Counted from the first letter of the stretch, positions 7,672-18,493 are shown. The stretch is 64,000 bases of DNA from PALSA-555 sp963821325 (GCA_963821325.1 CAWGDC010000001.1:558001-622000); one strand, 5' to 3'. Translations and numbers: made by a program. Notes: generated by a model from the sequence alone, not told the origin.

Positions 7672-8778
7672 GTGACCGGCGCGGCGGCGGGCGGCGTCGC
7701 GGCCGTGCTCGACGCGCTCGGCGGCGACCCGGCGTCGGCTCGGGTGATGCGCGCGCCGGGGCGGGTGAACCTGATCGGCGACCACACCGACTACTCGGGC
7801 GGCCTGTGCCTCCCGATCGCGATCGACCGGGCCTGCCTCGTCGCCGCCCGCGCCGTCGACGGGCCCGGGGTACGGGCGCGCTCCCTCGACCTGGACGGGA
7901 CCGTGGCGTGGTCGGGTGCGACACCGCCACCCGCCGCGGTCGAGCCCGCCTGGGGGCGCTTCGTCGCCGCCGCCGCGGCCCTCATGGCCCCAGACGTCGG
8001 GGTCGAGCTCGTCGTCTCGTCGGACGTGCCCCCCGGTGCCGGGTTGGCGTCGAGCGCCGCGCTATGCACCGCGCTCGTCCTCGCGCTCGCGCCGGCGCCG
8101 CCCACGGGCCGGGCGCTCGCCAAGGCCGCCCGGGACGTGGAGGTGCGAGCCACCCGTGTCCCCGTCGGTCTCATGGACCAGCTCGCGTCCGTCTTCGGTC
8201 GCGTCGACGCCGCGCTGCGCATCGACTGCCGCAGCGGCGCGGTCGAGCCCGTGCCGCTCCCGTCCGGGCTCGCCGTGGCGGCCGTGCACAGCGGCCTGCC
8301 CCGCACCCTGGCCGGCAGTGAGTACGCGGCGCGGCGCGCCGGGTGCGAGGCCGCGGCGCGGCGGCTCGGCCTCGCGTCGTTGCGCGACGCCCGGCCCGAC
8401 CAGGTGGCCGACGACCCGCTGGCCCGCCACGTCGTCTCGGAGAACGACCGTGTCCGGCGCGCCGTGGCCGCGTTGCGCGCCGGCGACACCGTCACGCTCG
8501 GGGCGCTGCTCGCCGCCAGCCAGGCGAGCCTGCGCGACGACTTCCGGGTCTCGACCCCGGAGCTCGACGCCCTCGTCGAGGCGCTCCTGGCGGCGGGGGC
8601 GATCGGCGCGCGGCTCACCGGCGCGGGCTTCGGGGGCTGCGTCGTCGCGCTCACCCACGTCGAGGACCAGTCGACGATCCTCGCCCGGGCCGTCGAGCGC
8701 TACCAGGCACGCACCGGCCGCCACGCGGAGGCGTTCCCGGTCCGCGCCGCGGCCGGCGCCGGGCCCGCCGTCGGCTGA
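7672..8778 (+). CDS. galK: Galactokinase
   Basis: GHMP-superfamily sugar kinase of 368 residues that phosphorylates alpha-D-galactose at C1 with ATP (Leloir pathway, cytoplasm). The galactokinase signature GRVNLIGDHTDYSGG is at residues 30-44 and the ATP-binding PPGAGLASSAA at about 120-130. The catalytic-Asp region PVGLMDQLASVFG is at about 160-175, and the third GHMP motif ARLTGAGFGGCV near the C-terminus. The length is normal and the frame intact. GTG start. No galT or galE is adjacent, but an alpha-galactosidase and sugar ABC transporter lie 4-10 kb downstream and could supply galactose. It ends directly against the convergent PH-domain gene. Confidence 0.92.
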   Translation: MTGAAAGGVAAVLDALGGDPASARVMRAPGRVNLIGDHTDYSGGLCLPIAIDRACLVAARAVDGPGVRARSLDLDGTVAWSGATPPPAAVEPAWGRFVAAAAALMAPDVGVELVVSSDVPPGAGLASSAALCTALVLALAPAPPTGRALAKAARDVEVRATRVPVGLMDQLASVFGRVDAALRIDCRSGAVEPVPLPSGLAVAAVHSGLPRTLAGSEYAARRAGCEAAARRLGLASLRDARPDQVADDPLARHVVSENDRVRRAVAALRAGDTVTLGALLAASQASLRDDFRVSTPELDALVEALLAAGAIGARLTGAGFGGCVVALTHVEDQSTILARAVERYQARTGRHAEAFPVRAAAGAGPAVG

Positions 8779-9453
8779 CTACAGCTGGTCGAGGAGGCGG
8801 TTCTTGCGGCCCTCGAACTCGGCGACGCTGATGTGTCCCTCGTCGCGGAGCCGGGCGAGCTGCTCGATCTTCGCCGCGACGTCGGAGCCCGCGGATCCGG
8901 ACCCGCCGCGCCGCTGCAGCGCCCGCGCGACCGCGTCACCGATCGCGTCCGCCCCCGCTTCCGCGCCGCGGTGGGCGACACCCTCCATCTGCGCGTAGAT
9001 CTCGTTCTGCACGTCGTCGGGCTGTCGCACGTTGTCGAAGTGCGTGTCGCCCTCCTCCCCCGCCGACTCGATGTCGAGATCACCGGCGCCGATCAGGCGC
9101 TCCCAGATCCCCTGGTGGTAGTTGATGTTCGTGATCCGCTCGAGCGGGATCTCCACCCCGTGGCGGGCGAGCACCCCGGTGCGGTACAGGACGCGCTGGT
9201 CGGTGACCACGAAGTAGGTCACGAGCCACCGCAGGTACTGGTTGGCGAGCCAGAGGGCCCACACGAGGACGAGCAGCCCGACCGGCCAGCGCACGACGTC
9301 GCGGACGTCGGCGGACGGGATGCTCAGCGTGCCGATCACGACGGCGAGCAGCGGGACCCCCGTCAGGATGTGACGCGAGAAGTACCACCAGTGGGGGCGC
9401 AGGTCGAGCACGACGGTCTCGTCGTCGTAGACGAGATGCCGGGGGAACCCCAT
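8779..9453 (-). CDS. Bacterial PH-domain membrane protein with C-terminal SHOCT domain
   Basis: A 224-residue protein. The N-terminus (LVYDDETVVLDLRPHWW) leads into two transmembrane helices at about residues 30-50 and 58-75. A bacterial PH (YdbT-like) domain follows: YFVVTDQRVLYRTGVL, IPLERITNINYHQ, GDLDIESAGE. A linker and a SHOCT domain (IEQLARLRDEGHISVAEFEGRKNRLLDQL, seen as consecutive blocks) end the protein. SHOCT tails usually accompany oligomerising or membrane proteins. The -10 box (9460-9465) shares its TAG with the stop codon of the upstream lactone oxidase gene, so the gene can be transcribed on its own. Confidence 0.85.
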   Translation of the reverse strand: MGFPRHLVYDDETVVLDLRPHWWYFSRHILTGVPLLAVVIGTLSIPSADVRDVVRWPVGLLVLVWALWLANQYLRWLVTYFVVTDQRVLYRTGVLARHGVEIPLERITNINYHQGIWERLIGAGDLDIESAGEEGDTHFDNVRQPDDVQNEIYAQMEGVAHRGAEAGADAIGDAVARALQRRGGSGSAGSDVAAKIEQLARLRDEGHISVAEFEGRKNRLLDQL

Positions 9454-9459
9454 GGCGGG

Positions 9460-9465
9460 AGGCTA
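9460..9465 (-). promoter_or_regulatory. Leaderless -10 box overlapping the lactone-oxidase stop codon
   Basis: TAGCCT (minus strand) ends 6 nt before ATG 9453. Its first three bases are the stop codon of the upstream gene. Confidence 0.5.
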
Positions 9466-10771
9466 CGCGGGGCCCAGCACCCGATCGAGGTAGGCGTTCG
9501 AGAAGCAGCCGTCGGGGTCGAGCTTGCGTCGCACCGCCTGGAAGCGGTCCCACTCCGGGTAGCGGGACGCGAGCGTCGCGGCCGTCTGGAAGTGCAGCTT
9601 GCCCCAGTGCGGTCGACCGTCGAGGCGGTCCATGACCTCCTCGACGCCCCGGAAGTACTCCTCGTAGGGGACGCCGCGCGCCATGTGGACCGCGACGTAG
9701 CAGTTGTCGCGACCGTACGCGGTGCTGAGCGGGATGTCGTCCGCCGCGGTGAAGCGCACCTCGATCGGGAAGCTCACCCGCAGCCCGGCACGGTCGATGA
9801 GGTCACGCACCCCGTGCACCGCGTCGAGCGCCCGGGCCCGCGGGACGCAGTACTCCATCTCCGCGAAGCGCACGAGCCGCGTCGCGACGAGGATCCGGTC
9901 GCTGCGCTCGACGAGCTCGGTCGTCCCCGCGCCGCTCGCCACCACCTGGTTGAGGCGCGGGACCAGGCTCGGCCGGAGCCGTCCGGCGGCGACGACCGCG
10001 CCGAAGAAGTAGTTCGGGTACAGGACCTCGGCTCGCCACCGCTTGTACGCGCTCTTGACCTTCGGCGCCTCGTCGGTGCGGTTGTTCTCGATGGTCGCGC
10101 ACTGGTCGGTGTGGGGCAGCCAGTAGAACTCGAAGTGCTCGTTCGAGTCGACGTACCGGTCGAGGTCGGCGAGCACCTCGTCGACCGGGTGGGGTGCCTC
10201 GACGTGGTGCAGCGTGAACGCGGGCACGCACTGGAGCGTCACCTCGGTGACGACGCCGAGCGCGCCGAGGCCGACACGGGCGACGTGGAACACCTCGGGC
10301 TCCTCGTCGGCGGAGCAGCGCAGCTGCTCCCCGTCGGCGGTGACCATCTGCAGCCCGCGCACGAACGTCGCGAGGCCCCCGAAGCGGGCGCCGGTGCCGT
10401 GGGTGGCCGTGGCGATGGCGCCGGCGAAGCTCTGCCGGTCGATGTCGCCGAGGTTGGGCAGTGCCAGACCCCGGAGCGGCCAGCTCCTCGTTGAGCCGCT
10501 GGATGGTCATGCCGGCCTCGACGGTCACGCGGCGTGTCGCCTCGTCGACGCTCACCACCCGGTTCAGCGCGTCGAGGGTCAGCATCCGCCCGTCGGTGCA
10601 GGCGATGTCGGTGAAGGAGTGGCCGCTGCCCACCACCTTGACCGTCTGGCCCGCCGCACGGGCCCGCCGGATCGCCTCGCGGACCTCGAGCTCGCTCGCC
10701 GGGGTCTCGACCGCGGCGGGTTCGCAGCGCTGCGTCCGTCCCCAGTTGCGCCAGGCGTGTCCGTCGCGCAT
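9463..10771 (-). CDS. FAD-linked aldonolactone oxidase (L-gulonolactone/D-arabinono-lactone oxidase family), one frame break
   Basis: VAO-type flavoenzyme of about 435 residues. It starts MRDGHAWRNWGRTQRCEP, followed by the FAD-binding loop VKVVGSGHSFTDIACTDG whose histidine is the usual covalent FAD site. Next are the substrate-binding ALO region and the family hallmark RPHWGKLHF near the C-terminus (PDGCFSNAYLDRVL). One frame change near 10475 is cured by removing a single C. Oxidation of a sugar-1,4-lactone is inferred from family; actinobacterial members also act as D-arabinitol- or alditol-type oxidases. A TACGAT box ends 7 nt before the ATG. Confidence 0.85.
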
Positions 10772-10778
10772 CGCCACG

Positions 10779-10784
10779 ATCGTA
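10779..10784 (-). promoter_or_regulatory. Leaderless -10 box of the aldonolactone oxidase gene
   Basis: TACGAT (minus strand) ends 7 nt before ATG 10771. Confidence 0.5.
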
Positions 10785-10788
10785 GACG

Positions 10789-10841
10789 GGCCCCGCGGCG
10801 GGGCCACCGGTCGCGCGGGCGCGCCGGTCGGTGGCGCGCCC
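10789..10841 (-). terminator. Two GC hairpins downstream of the metallopeptidase gene
   Basis: A perfect 9-bp inverted repeat GGGCGCGCC/GGCGCGCCC with a 7-nt loop (10817-10841) is followed on the minus strand by GGCCCC/GGGGCC (10789-10805). Both lie just after the stop of the upstream gene. There is no T-run, so intrinsic termination is only probable. Confidence 0.45.
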
Positions 10842-10856
10842 GGTCCGCGTCGCGGG

Positions 10857-11225
10857 TCAGGCCCACCCGAGCTCGTGCAGCCGCGCGTCGCTGAGCCCGA
10901 AGTAGTGGCCGATCTCGTGCAGCACCGTCGTGCGCACCTGCTCGGCGAGGTCACGCTCGTCGGTCGCCCGCGCCGAGAGCGGCCCCTGGAAGATCGTGAT
11001 CCGGTCGGGGAGGACGCCGGCGTACCCGATGACGTCGCGGTGGGTGAGCGGCACGCCCTCGTACAAGCCGAGGAGCGTCCCGGGGCGTCCCGCGAGCTGC
11101 GCCGGGGTGGGCCACTCGGCGACCACGACCGCGACGTTCTCGATCGCGGACGCGAGCTCGGGCGGGATCGCGTCGAGCGCGTCCGCGACCAGCTCCTCGA
11201 AGCGCTCGGACGTGACGTGCACCAT
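10857..11225 (-). CDS. Small zinc metallopeptidase (minimal zincin, DUF1025-type)
   Basis: A 122-residue protein of the widespread bacterial metallopeptidase family. A helical N-terminus (SERFEELVADALDAIPPELA) precedes the zincin motif VLHEIGHYFGLSD near residue 105, with HExxHxxGxxD metal ligands and the catalytic Glu. It has no signal peptide and is cytoplasmic. The physiological substrate is unknown; the family is nearly universal in Actinobacteria. Length is typical. The start ATG at 11225 lies close to the palindromic element at 11254-11274, which could also affect this gene. Confidence 0.85.
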   Translation of the reverse strand: MVHVTSERFEELVADALDAIPPELASAIENVAVVVAEWPTPAQLAGRPGTLLGLYEGVPLTHRDVIGYAGVLPDRITIFQGPLSARATDERDLAEQVRTTVLHEIGHYFGLSDARLHELGWA

Positions 11226-11253
11226 GGTTCAAACACGCGGTGACACCGCGCAG

Positions 11254-11274
11254 GCGAAACGGTAACGCTTTCGC
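11254..11274. promoter_or_regulatory. Candidate LacI-type operator
   Basis: Perfect inverted repeat GCGAAA-N9-TTTCGC with an inner CGGTAACGC core. It is located 10 bp upstream of a -35-like TTGACC and ahead of a sugar-uptake operon, the arrangement expected for a LacI-family operator. Confidence 0.45.
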
Positions 11275-11284
11275 AAAAAGTCTC

Positions 11285-11313
11285 TTGACCCGGGTGCGCG
11301 CCGGGCGTACCGT
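11285..11313 (+). promoter_or_regulatory. Candidate sigma-70-type promoter
   Basis: TTGACC (11285-11290), a 17-bp spacer and TACCGT (11308-11313). It reads toward the sugar locus, but a leader of about 740 nt would precede the ATPase gene unless a gene lies in between. Confidence 0.5.
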
Positions 11314-12059
11314 CCCCTCTGCCGACGCCACGACGGCACGGGACCGAACGGTCACCGGAGCGATCCGGGGGCCGGCGCGGAAGACGGGTCGACGAGGCGA
11401 CGGTCGGTGAAGGGTGTCGGGGTTCGCCTCGGGATCCGGAGCCGGGGTCGGGACCGAGTCCTCGGGCCGGTGGTGTTCCAGCCGGGTCGGGGCCGCGAGC
11501 ACGACCCCCGCGAGGGGGTACGGCAAGCACGAGGGCCGATCCGAGGAACAGGGAGGGCCCCGAGGAGTCCGGAGCGCTTCGGCGTGATGGCTACTCGGGG
11601 CCTTCCGCATCTCCGGGCTGATTCGACGCGCGGTCGCCTCTCCGATCTCGCCCAGGTGACCCGCACCGCCTGTCCGGCCGGAACGGCGAGCGCCTCGTTC
11701 GCGGCATCGCCTCGGGACGCCGCCGCCGGCCTGTGACGCGCGCCTGTGGCGGCGAGGAGCACGACCGGAGGTGGCCGCGACCCACGCGGGCCGCGGCTGC
11801 ACCGGTCCGTTCCCCGGGGGGCATCTGGCCCGAGGTCGACGCGGCGATCGGACAGGGACCCTCGCGTGTCATCGAAACTTCGGAGACGGGCACGTCGCCG
11901 GAGCTCGACCATTGATCGCGCACGCGTGGCGAGGGGTGAGCAGCACACGGCCGCGCGGCACGCTCGAGTGGCCTCACGCATTGGATGGCGGCCTGCCATA
12001 GGCTCGCCAGCCTCACCCAGTCGAACCGCGCCGGTTGGCCTGGACCCTTGGCGGGCCCC

Positions 12060-13166
<1,107 letters not shown>

Positions 13167-13170
<4 letters not shown>

Positions 13171-14121
13171 GCCAAGAAACCCCCGCTGTCGAGAACCCAG
13201 GATCGACGGAGCACGAACTGCGCGTACGGCTGGCGGGGCGGCGACGTCGGCGCCAACGCGAGGCCATGTTCGCGTATGGGCTCCTCGCTCCCTCGTTTGT
13301 CATCTTCGCGGTCTTCGTCTTCTACCCCTTCATACGGAACTTCTACCTGGGCTTCTTTCGAACACCGCCCTTCCCCGGATTGCCGAAGACCTTCGTCGGA
13401 CTGAACCAGTACCGGCAGGTCCTGACCTCGTCGTACTTCCTCAACAGCCTGAAGACGACCTTCCTCTTCCTGCTCTACACCGTGCCGACCGGCATCGTGC
13501 TCGGGCTCGCGTTGGCGATCCTCGCCCACCAGAAGCTCCGCGGAATTCGGCGCCTACCGGACGATCTTCTCGTCAACCGTCGCCACCTCGGTCGCTGCCG
13601 CGTCGGTCATCTTCTTCACCCTGTTGAACCCCCAGGTTGGGCTGTTCACCTATCTGCTCGGCCGCCAGGGCGGCCTCTCCGTCCTGCAAGACCCCAGCAC
13701 GGCCCTCATCGCCGTGTCGGTCACGACGATCTGGCAGAACCTCGGCCTGTCGTTCATCCTGATGAGCGCCGGACTCCAGGCGATCCCCGACGAACTCTAC
13801 GAAGCAGCACGCGTCGACGGCGCCAGCGCCTGGTCACGCTTTCGGAACGTGACCGTGCCCATGCTGTCGCCGACGATCTTCTTCGCGAGCGTGATGGGCG
13901 GCATTCTCGCCTTCTCGGCGTTCGGTCAGATCGACATCCTCACCGAGGGCGGGCCCCTGAACAAGACGAACGTGCTCGTGTACGCGATCTACCAGGAGGT
14001 CTTCAAGAACAGCAACGAGGGTGCGGCCGCCGTCTTCGCTGTCGCACTGTTCTTCGTGGTCTTCCTCTTGACCTTGGCCCAGATCCGCCTGCTCGAACGG
14101 CGCGTCACCTATGCCCGCTGA
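13167..14121 (+). CDS. Sugar ABC transporter permease 1 (MalF/UgpA type), one frame break
   Basis: About 318 residues with six predicted membrane helices, starting in FAYGLLAPSFVIFAVFVFYP after a basic cytoplasmic N-terminus. The EAA loop that docks the ATPase is EAARVDGASAWSRFRNVTVP followed by MLSP. A single frame change near 13546 is cured by dropping one T, giving GIGAYRTIFSSTV. It is the first of two permeases of a CUT1-type importer. Start overlaps the ATPase stop by four bases and its end overlaps the second permease by 11 bases, so the genes are co-translated. Confidence 0.86.
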
Positions 14122-14995
14122 GACCAGGGAGCTTCGAACGCCACCGCGCGTCGAGCCGGACACCAGTGATCAGGTCCGCCACGCCGCCAAGATGGCGGCG
14201 CGGTACGCGGGCTTGACCGTGCTGGCCATGATCGTCTTGTTCCCGCTCTACATCACGGTCGTGAACTCACTGCTGCGACCGGACCAGATCGTGGCACGGC
14301 CGCCGTCGCTGTTCCCGACCCAGTTCCAGTGGCACACCTATGTCGACGCCTGGAACGAAGGACACCTGGGACGCTATCTGCTCAACAGCTTCATCGTGAC
14401 CGGGCTCATCGTCACCGGTGAGGTTGTCACCGGCGTCCTCGCCGCGTACGTGTTTGCCTTCCTCGACTTTCCGTTCAAGCGCACCCTGTTCGTGTTGTTC
14501 CTCGCCACGATGATGATCCCGCTCGAGGTCGTCTTCTTCACGAATTACCGGACGGTGCAGAGCCTGGGCCTCTACAACAGCTATGCCGGTCTGACCGTCC
14601 CGTTCCTGGCCACCGGGTTCGGTGCGTTCCTGATTCGCCAGGCGTTCCTCACAACCCCCCAGGAGCTGCGGGACGCCTCCGCGCTCGACGGGTCCGGGCA
14701 CTTCCGGTTCCTCTGGAATGTCGCCATCCCGATGGCCCGGCCAGCCATCGCGGCCCTGGCCGTCTTCTCGTTCCTGACGGCCTGGGGCCAGTACCTCTGG
14801 CCACTCATCGTGACCAAAGATGACCGGTTCCGGACCGTGCAAGTCGGCCTCCGCCAGCTCCGGGGCACGAGCATCGACCAGATCAACGTGACGTTCGCCG
14901 GCGTCGTCCTGGCGTCGATTCCGTTGTTGGTCCTGCTCCTCGTGTTCCAGAAGCAGCTGGTCCGAGGCCTGACCGCGGGCGCCGTCAAAGGCTGA
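14111..14995 (+). CDS. Sugar ABC transporter permease 2 (MalG/UgpE type)
   Basis: An intact 294-residue inner-membrane protein with six helices. It has the CUT1 features VLFPLYITVVNSLL in helix 1, RYLLNSFIVTG, and the EAA-type ATPase-docking loop DASALDGSGHFRFLWNVAIP followed by MARP, and it ends LVRGLTAGAVKG. It pairs with permease 1 to form the channel. Codons are richer in A/T than in flanking genes, consistent with the whole locus having a different origin. The sugar cannot be read from the sequence; an alpha-galactoside is inferred from the hydrolase gene next door. Confidence 0.9.
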   Translation: MPAETRELRTPPRVEPDTSDQVRHAAKMAARYAGLTVLAMIVLFPLYITVVNSLLRPDQIVARPPSLFPTQFQWHTYVDAWNEGHLGRYLLNSFIVTGLIVTGEVVTGVLAAYVFAFLDFPFKRTLFVLFLATMMIPLEVVFFTNYRTVQSLGLYNSYAGLTVPFLATGFGAFLIRQAFLTTPQELRDASALDGSGHFRFLWNVAIPMARPAIAALAVFSFLTAWGQYLWPLIVTKDDRFRTVQVGLRQLRGTSIDQINVTFAGVVLASIPLLVLLLVFQKQLVRGLTAGAVKG

Positions 14996-15084
14996 CGGTC
15001 GCGACAAGGGCCCTTGTGCCCTGGTGCAGGAATTCCGTCGTCCGTAACCTGCCAAGCGTCGGGAAGCCGTCTGGAGGTGGAGCA

Positions 15085-16491
15085 ATGGGGGCACATCGAG
15101 GACACCGAGCCGCGGTGCTCGCAGCGAGCGTCATCGTCACGCTCGGGGTGCTCACGCCGATCGGGCCGTCGGCCGGGGCCGCGTCCACGGTGAACCCCGC
15201 GGACTGCCCAGTCAACGCGCTCAAGCCCGGCAAGCCCATCCAGATCACGTTCTGGCATCAGATGCAGGGGCAGAACGAGGTCGTCCTCCAGCAGCTGATC
15301 GCGAAGTTCGAGGCCGAGAACCCCAACATCAAGGTCAAGCTCGTCAACCAGGTCAACTACGAGGACCTCTTCACGAAGTACAAGGCCGCGCTGGGTACGA
15401 GCGACGTCCCCGACATCGGGCAGTTCGAGGACACGACGCCGCAGCAACTCATCGACACGAAGAGCACGATCCCGATCGCCGACTGCATCAAGGCAGACCA
15501 TTACAGCCTCGCTGACTACTTCAACCGGCCCATCGCCTTCTACACGGTGGGGGGCGTGCTGCGATCGATGCCGTGGAACGTCTCCAACATCGTCATGATG
15601 TTCAACCGCAAAGCGATCGTCGCCGCGGGACTCGATCCGAACAACATGCCCACCACACTGAGCGGCCTCCGAGCGGCGTCGGAGCAGATCGTCGCTCGTC
15701 ACATCGCACCGCACGGCATGGCCCTCGCGGTGATCCCGTATATCAACGAGTACCTCTTCGCCAAGTCCGGTGTGCAATATGTGAACAACTCCAATGGTCG
15801 GGTGGCGCGCGCGACGAAGGCCGTCTTCGACACCCAAGCCGGTAGGCAGATCTGGACCTGGTGGGACGACATGGTCAAGTCCGGCCTGGCGATCAACACT
15901 GGCGACCAGCAAGGTGGCATCGATCACCTCCTCGCCCTGGGCAACGGAACCGCGGCGATCACGATCGAGTCGTCGGGAGGTGTGGGGCGAATTTACGACG
16001 TGCTGAACAGCGGACAGTTCCCCAACGTCGACTTCGATCTCGCCCCGCTTCCCGCCCTGAATCCCGGTGGTGGTGTGCCGGTCGGCGATGGCTCGCTCTG
16101 GATTCCCAAGACGTCTCCTGAGCGTGAAGCCGTGGCCTGGCAACTCGTGAAGTTCCTCGATGATCCCGCTTCGATGGCGGGCCTCGTGGTCGGCAGCTCC
16201 GGTGGCTACATCCCAATCCGCCGGTCCGCGGCCAGCGATCCTTCGGTTCAAGCCCTGTACGCCACGCGGCCGTTCCTCCGGGTGCCGTACGACCAGCTCC
16301 AGAACGGGCCGATCAACACAACGTCGTCGGGCTCCGTCATCGGCGACTACCAAGGGGTGCGAGACGCCGTCCGCGATGGGCTCGATCGCATGCTGACGCA
16401 GGGCCAGAGCCCAGCGGCCGCCCTGGCCGAGGCACAACGGGACGCGACGGCTGCAATCGAGTCCTACAACGGTCGCGTCGGCGCCGGCTAG
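15085..16491 (+). CDS. Extracellular sugar-binding protein of the ABC importer (UgpB/MalE-like)
   Basis: A 468-residue CUT1 binding protein. A Sec signal (AAVLAASVIVTLGVLTPIG) occupies about residues 9-33 and lacks a lipobox cysteine, so it looks secreted rather than lipid-anchored, which is unusual for a Gram-positive binding protein. The mature part starts with PIQITFWHQMQGQNE and NPNIKVKLVNQVNYEDLF, then has PWNVSNIVMMFNRKA, GNGTAAITIESSG and PVGDGSLWIPK. The ATG is preceded by GGAGGTGG (15073-15080). It is fourth in the operon, 89 bp after permease 2. Its stop overlaps the convergent alpha-galactosidase stop by two bases. Confidence 0.9.
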   Translation: MGAHRGHRAAVLAASVIVTLGVLTPIGPSAGAASTVNPADCPVNALKPGKPIQITFWHQMQGQNEVVLQQLIAKFEAENPNIKVKLVNQVNYEDLFTKYKAALGTSDVPDIGQFEDTTPQQLIDTKSTIPIADCIKADHYSLADYFNRPIAFYTVGGVLRSMPWNVSNIVMMFNRKAIVAAGLDPNNMPTTLSGLRAASEQIVARHIAPHGMALAVIPYINEYLFAKSGVQYVNNSNGRVARATKAVFDTQAGRQIWTWWDDMVKSGLAINTGDQQGGIDHLLALGNGTAAITIESSGGVGRIYDVLNSGQFPNVDFDLAPLPALNPGGGVPVGDGSLWIPKTSPEREAVAWQLVKFLDDPASMAGLVVGSSGGYIPIRRSAASDPSVQALYATRPFLRVPYDQLQNGPINTTSSGSVIGDYQGVRDAVRDGLDRMLTQGQSPAAALAEAQRDATAAIESYNGRVGAG

Positions 16492-18493
16492 CTCGAGCTC
16501 GCCGGAGCGGTCCTCCGGTCCAGGCCGGTGACGAGCACGTGTGCGCTATGCGGCGGCACGTCCATGGAGTCCGTCGCCCGCTCACCCGTCCAAACCTCCT
16601 GCGCACCGATGAACCGGACGGGCACCGGGCAGCGCACGGGCTCGTTGTCCCAGTTGAACGTGGCGAGCACGGCCGCCGTGCCGCGTTCGGCGATCCAGGA
16701 CCGGGCTCCGGAGGGTCCTTGCGCGAACGTGTGTTCGGGCACCGTGACCGGGTCCGGTCGCTCGAAGAGGTCCAGCGGTCGGAACGTTCCCCGTCCGATC
16801 CGATCGATGAGGTCGAGCAGCGCCGGCGCTTCGAGCACCGTCCGCTCGCGGGGACGGAGCAGTGCGAGCTCGTCGGCCAGGAGGAACGGGCCACCGCAGA
16901 GCGCGACCATCGTCGCCAGGGAGCGTGATTCCTCCGTCCGATAGCCGGCCGGGTCGATACCGTCGCTTCCCCACGCCATGACCACGTCGGGGTCGACGTC
17001 ATACCAACGTCCGGCCTGGGCCCAGCGGGCGGCCACGTTGCGGGCTTGCGCCCGCACACCCGCAAAGCCCGTCCAGTCCTCGTCGAGCGGGTGACCGAGC
17101 ATCTGATGCGCTCGGGGCATCGCCAGGTCGTGCCCCACACGGTTGGCGTGGCAGAGGCCCACGGCGGGCAGGGTTGGCATCCCGCACCCCAGCACGTAGA
17201 TGTCATCGCCGAGTCCATCGATGAGCGCGGCGCAGGCCACCTCGGAGCGCTTCGATGCCGGTGCATCCCCGATCATGACGCGCGGCCTCGAGCGCGGCGA
17301 GGTAGCAGAAGTCCACCTTGACCATCTCGAAGCCCCAGTCGTGGATCTGGGTGCCGAGGTCGCGCACCCAGCTGCGGGCGCCGGGATGCGACGCGTCGAG
17401 CGCCCAGCTGCCGCTGCGACGGTCGACGACGGGCCCCGCGCTGGCCGCCTGCAGACACCAGTCCGGATGGTCGGACCCGACGCCGGGCGCGTTCGGCTGC
17501 ACGCGGAACGGGGCGATCCACAGTCCGGGGCGGCACCTGAGGGAGCGCAACGTGCCGGCGAGCTCGCCGAGGTCGGCAGGAAACCGCTCGTTGGGCCACC
17601 ACGCGCCGTAGGCCTCTTGCCAGCCGTCGTCGACTTGGATCACGTTGAAGTCGCGTCCGCCTGTCGTAGCGCGCCCGGAGCACGGTGGCGTTGGCGACCA
17701 CCTGCTCAGCTGAGACGGTCAGCCCGTACTGGTACCAGCTCTCCCAGCCGTGCATCGGGGGCCCGGACCACGCGCGGGCGCCCATCTCCGCGCCCGCGAG
17801 CGTCGACAGGGTCTCGACTGCTTCGAAGGGATCGGTCGCGGCAACGAGCGCCACCGAGACGGCGCGGAGTGCCTCGCCAGCGTCGACGGGGAGGCCGAGC
17901 GGCGGCGTGTCACCGATCCGGTAGCCCCAGGTCCCGGGTGCCGCGGTGAGGGACGGTGAGGCGCCACAGTCGACGCGCACCCCGGTGCCGTCTGCGCTGA
18001 TCTGTGTGCAGAGGCGCCGTGCGTCGATCGCCTGCAGGGCGAGGGTCTGGCCGTCGGCGGCGACGAGGGCCGTGCCCCAGCACGACGAGCCCGGCTCCGG
18101 GCCGCGCACGCCGCTGTACCCCCACGAGTCGTACCCCTCCACGAGGCGGCGGCTGTACGCCAGACTGGTGCTGCCGAGCAGCGGGGTGACGCGATCGACC
18201 ACGGCCGCGTGCCCGGCTGAGACCTCGGCCTCGACGATTGCCACGGGCCCCTCGGCATCGATGCGCACCGTGACGGTCAGCCCCGAATCCGAGTGCCACC
18301 GCGCCGCCGCGCCGCCTGCCCCATCTCGGTCGACGTGCCAGATGCCCGCGGACCCGCTGCCATCTTCGGTTCCGTCGACGGTCGCGAACGAACGACAGGG
18401 TCCCAACGTGATGCCGGTTCGCGGCCAGCGCAGCGTCCACGTGTCTGGTGCGCAGACGACCTCGACCGTGCTATTCCCGACCGTCGGGCTCAC
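16488..18493 (-). CDS. Alpha-galactosidase (GH36-like), two frame breaks
   Basis: About 668 residues. An N-terminal beta-sandwich (VEVVCAPDTWTLRWP ... GYDSWGYSGVRGPEPGSSCW) precedes a TIM barrel with VIQVDDGWQEAYGAWWPNE, GLWIAPFRV, nucleophile region FEMVKVDFCYLAAL, TGIEALRGGLR, then YVLGCGMPTLPAVGLCHANR and VGHDLA, the probable acid/base region. A C-terminal beta domain follows. It would hydrolyse terminal alpha-galactose from melibiose- or raffinose-type sugars. No signal peptide is visible, so it probably works on imported sugar. Frame breaks lie near 17655 and 17225. The GTG start at 18493 forms GTGA with the stop of the sunset-domain gene. Confidence 0.82.

Larger units (their letters stand above)
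11226..12059 (+). other. Long gene-poor stretch: operator, promoter and possible LacI-regulator remnant
   Basis: No convincing intact gene spans these 834 bases. They hold an inverted repeat and promoter at 11254-11313. At about 11633-11760 there is a stretch whose plus-strand reading RLSDLAQVTR...CPAGTASASFAASP resembles the LacI helix-turn-helix (LSDLAQVTGVSPATVSRAFA type). It is followed by a fragment like TRARVLAAAEEL if one base is shifted. This could be a decayed or heavily mis-sequenced LacI-family repressor of the downstream sugar operon. A TAGGCT box (11999-12004) could be a further promoter for the ATPase gene. The remnant call is weak. Confidence 0.35.
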
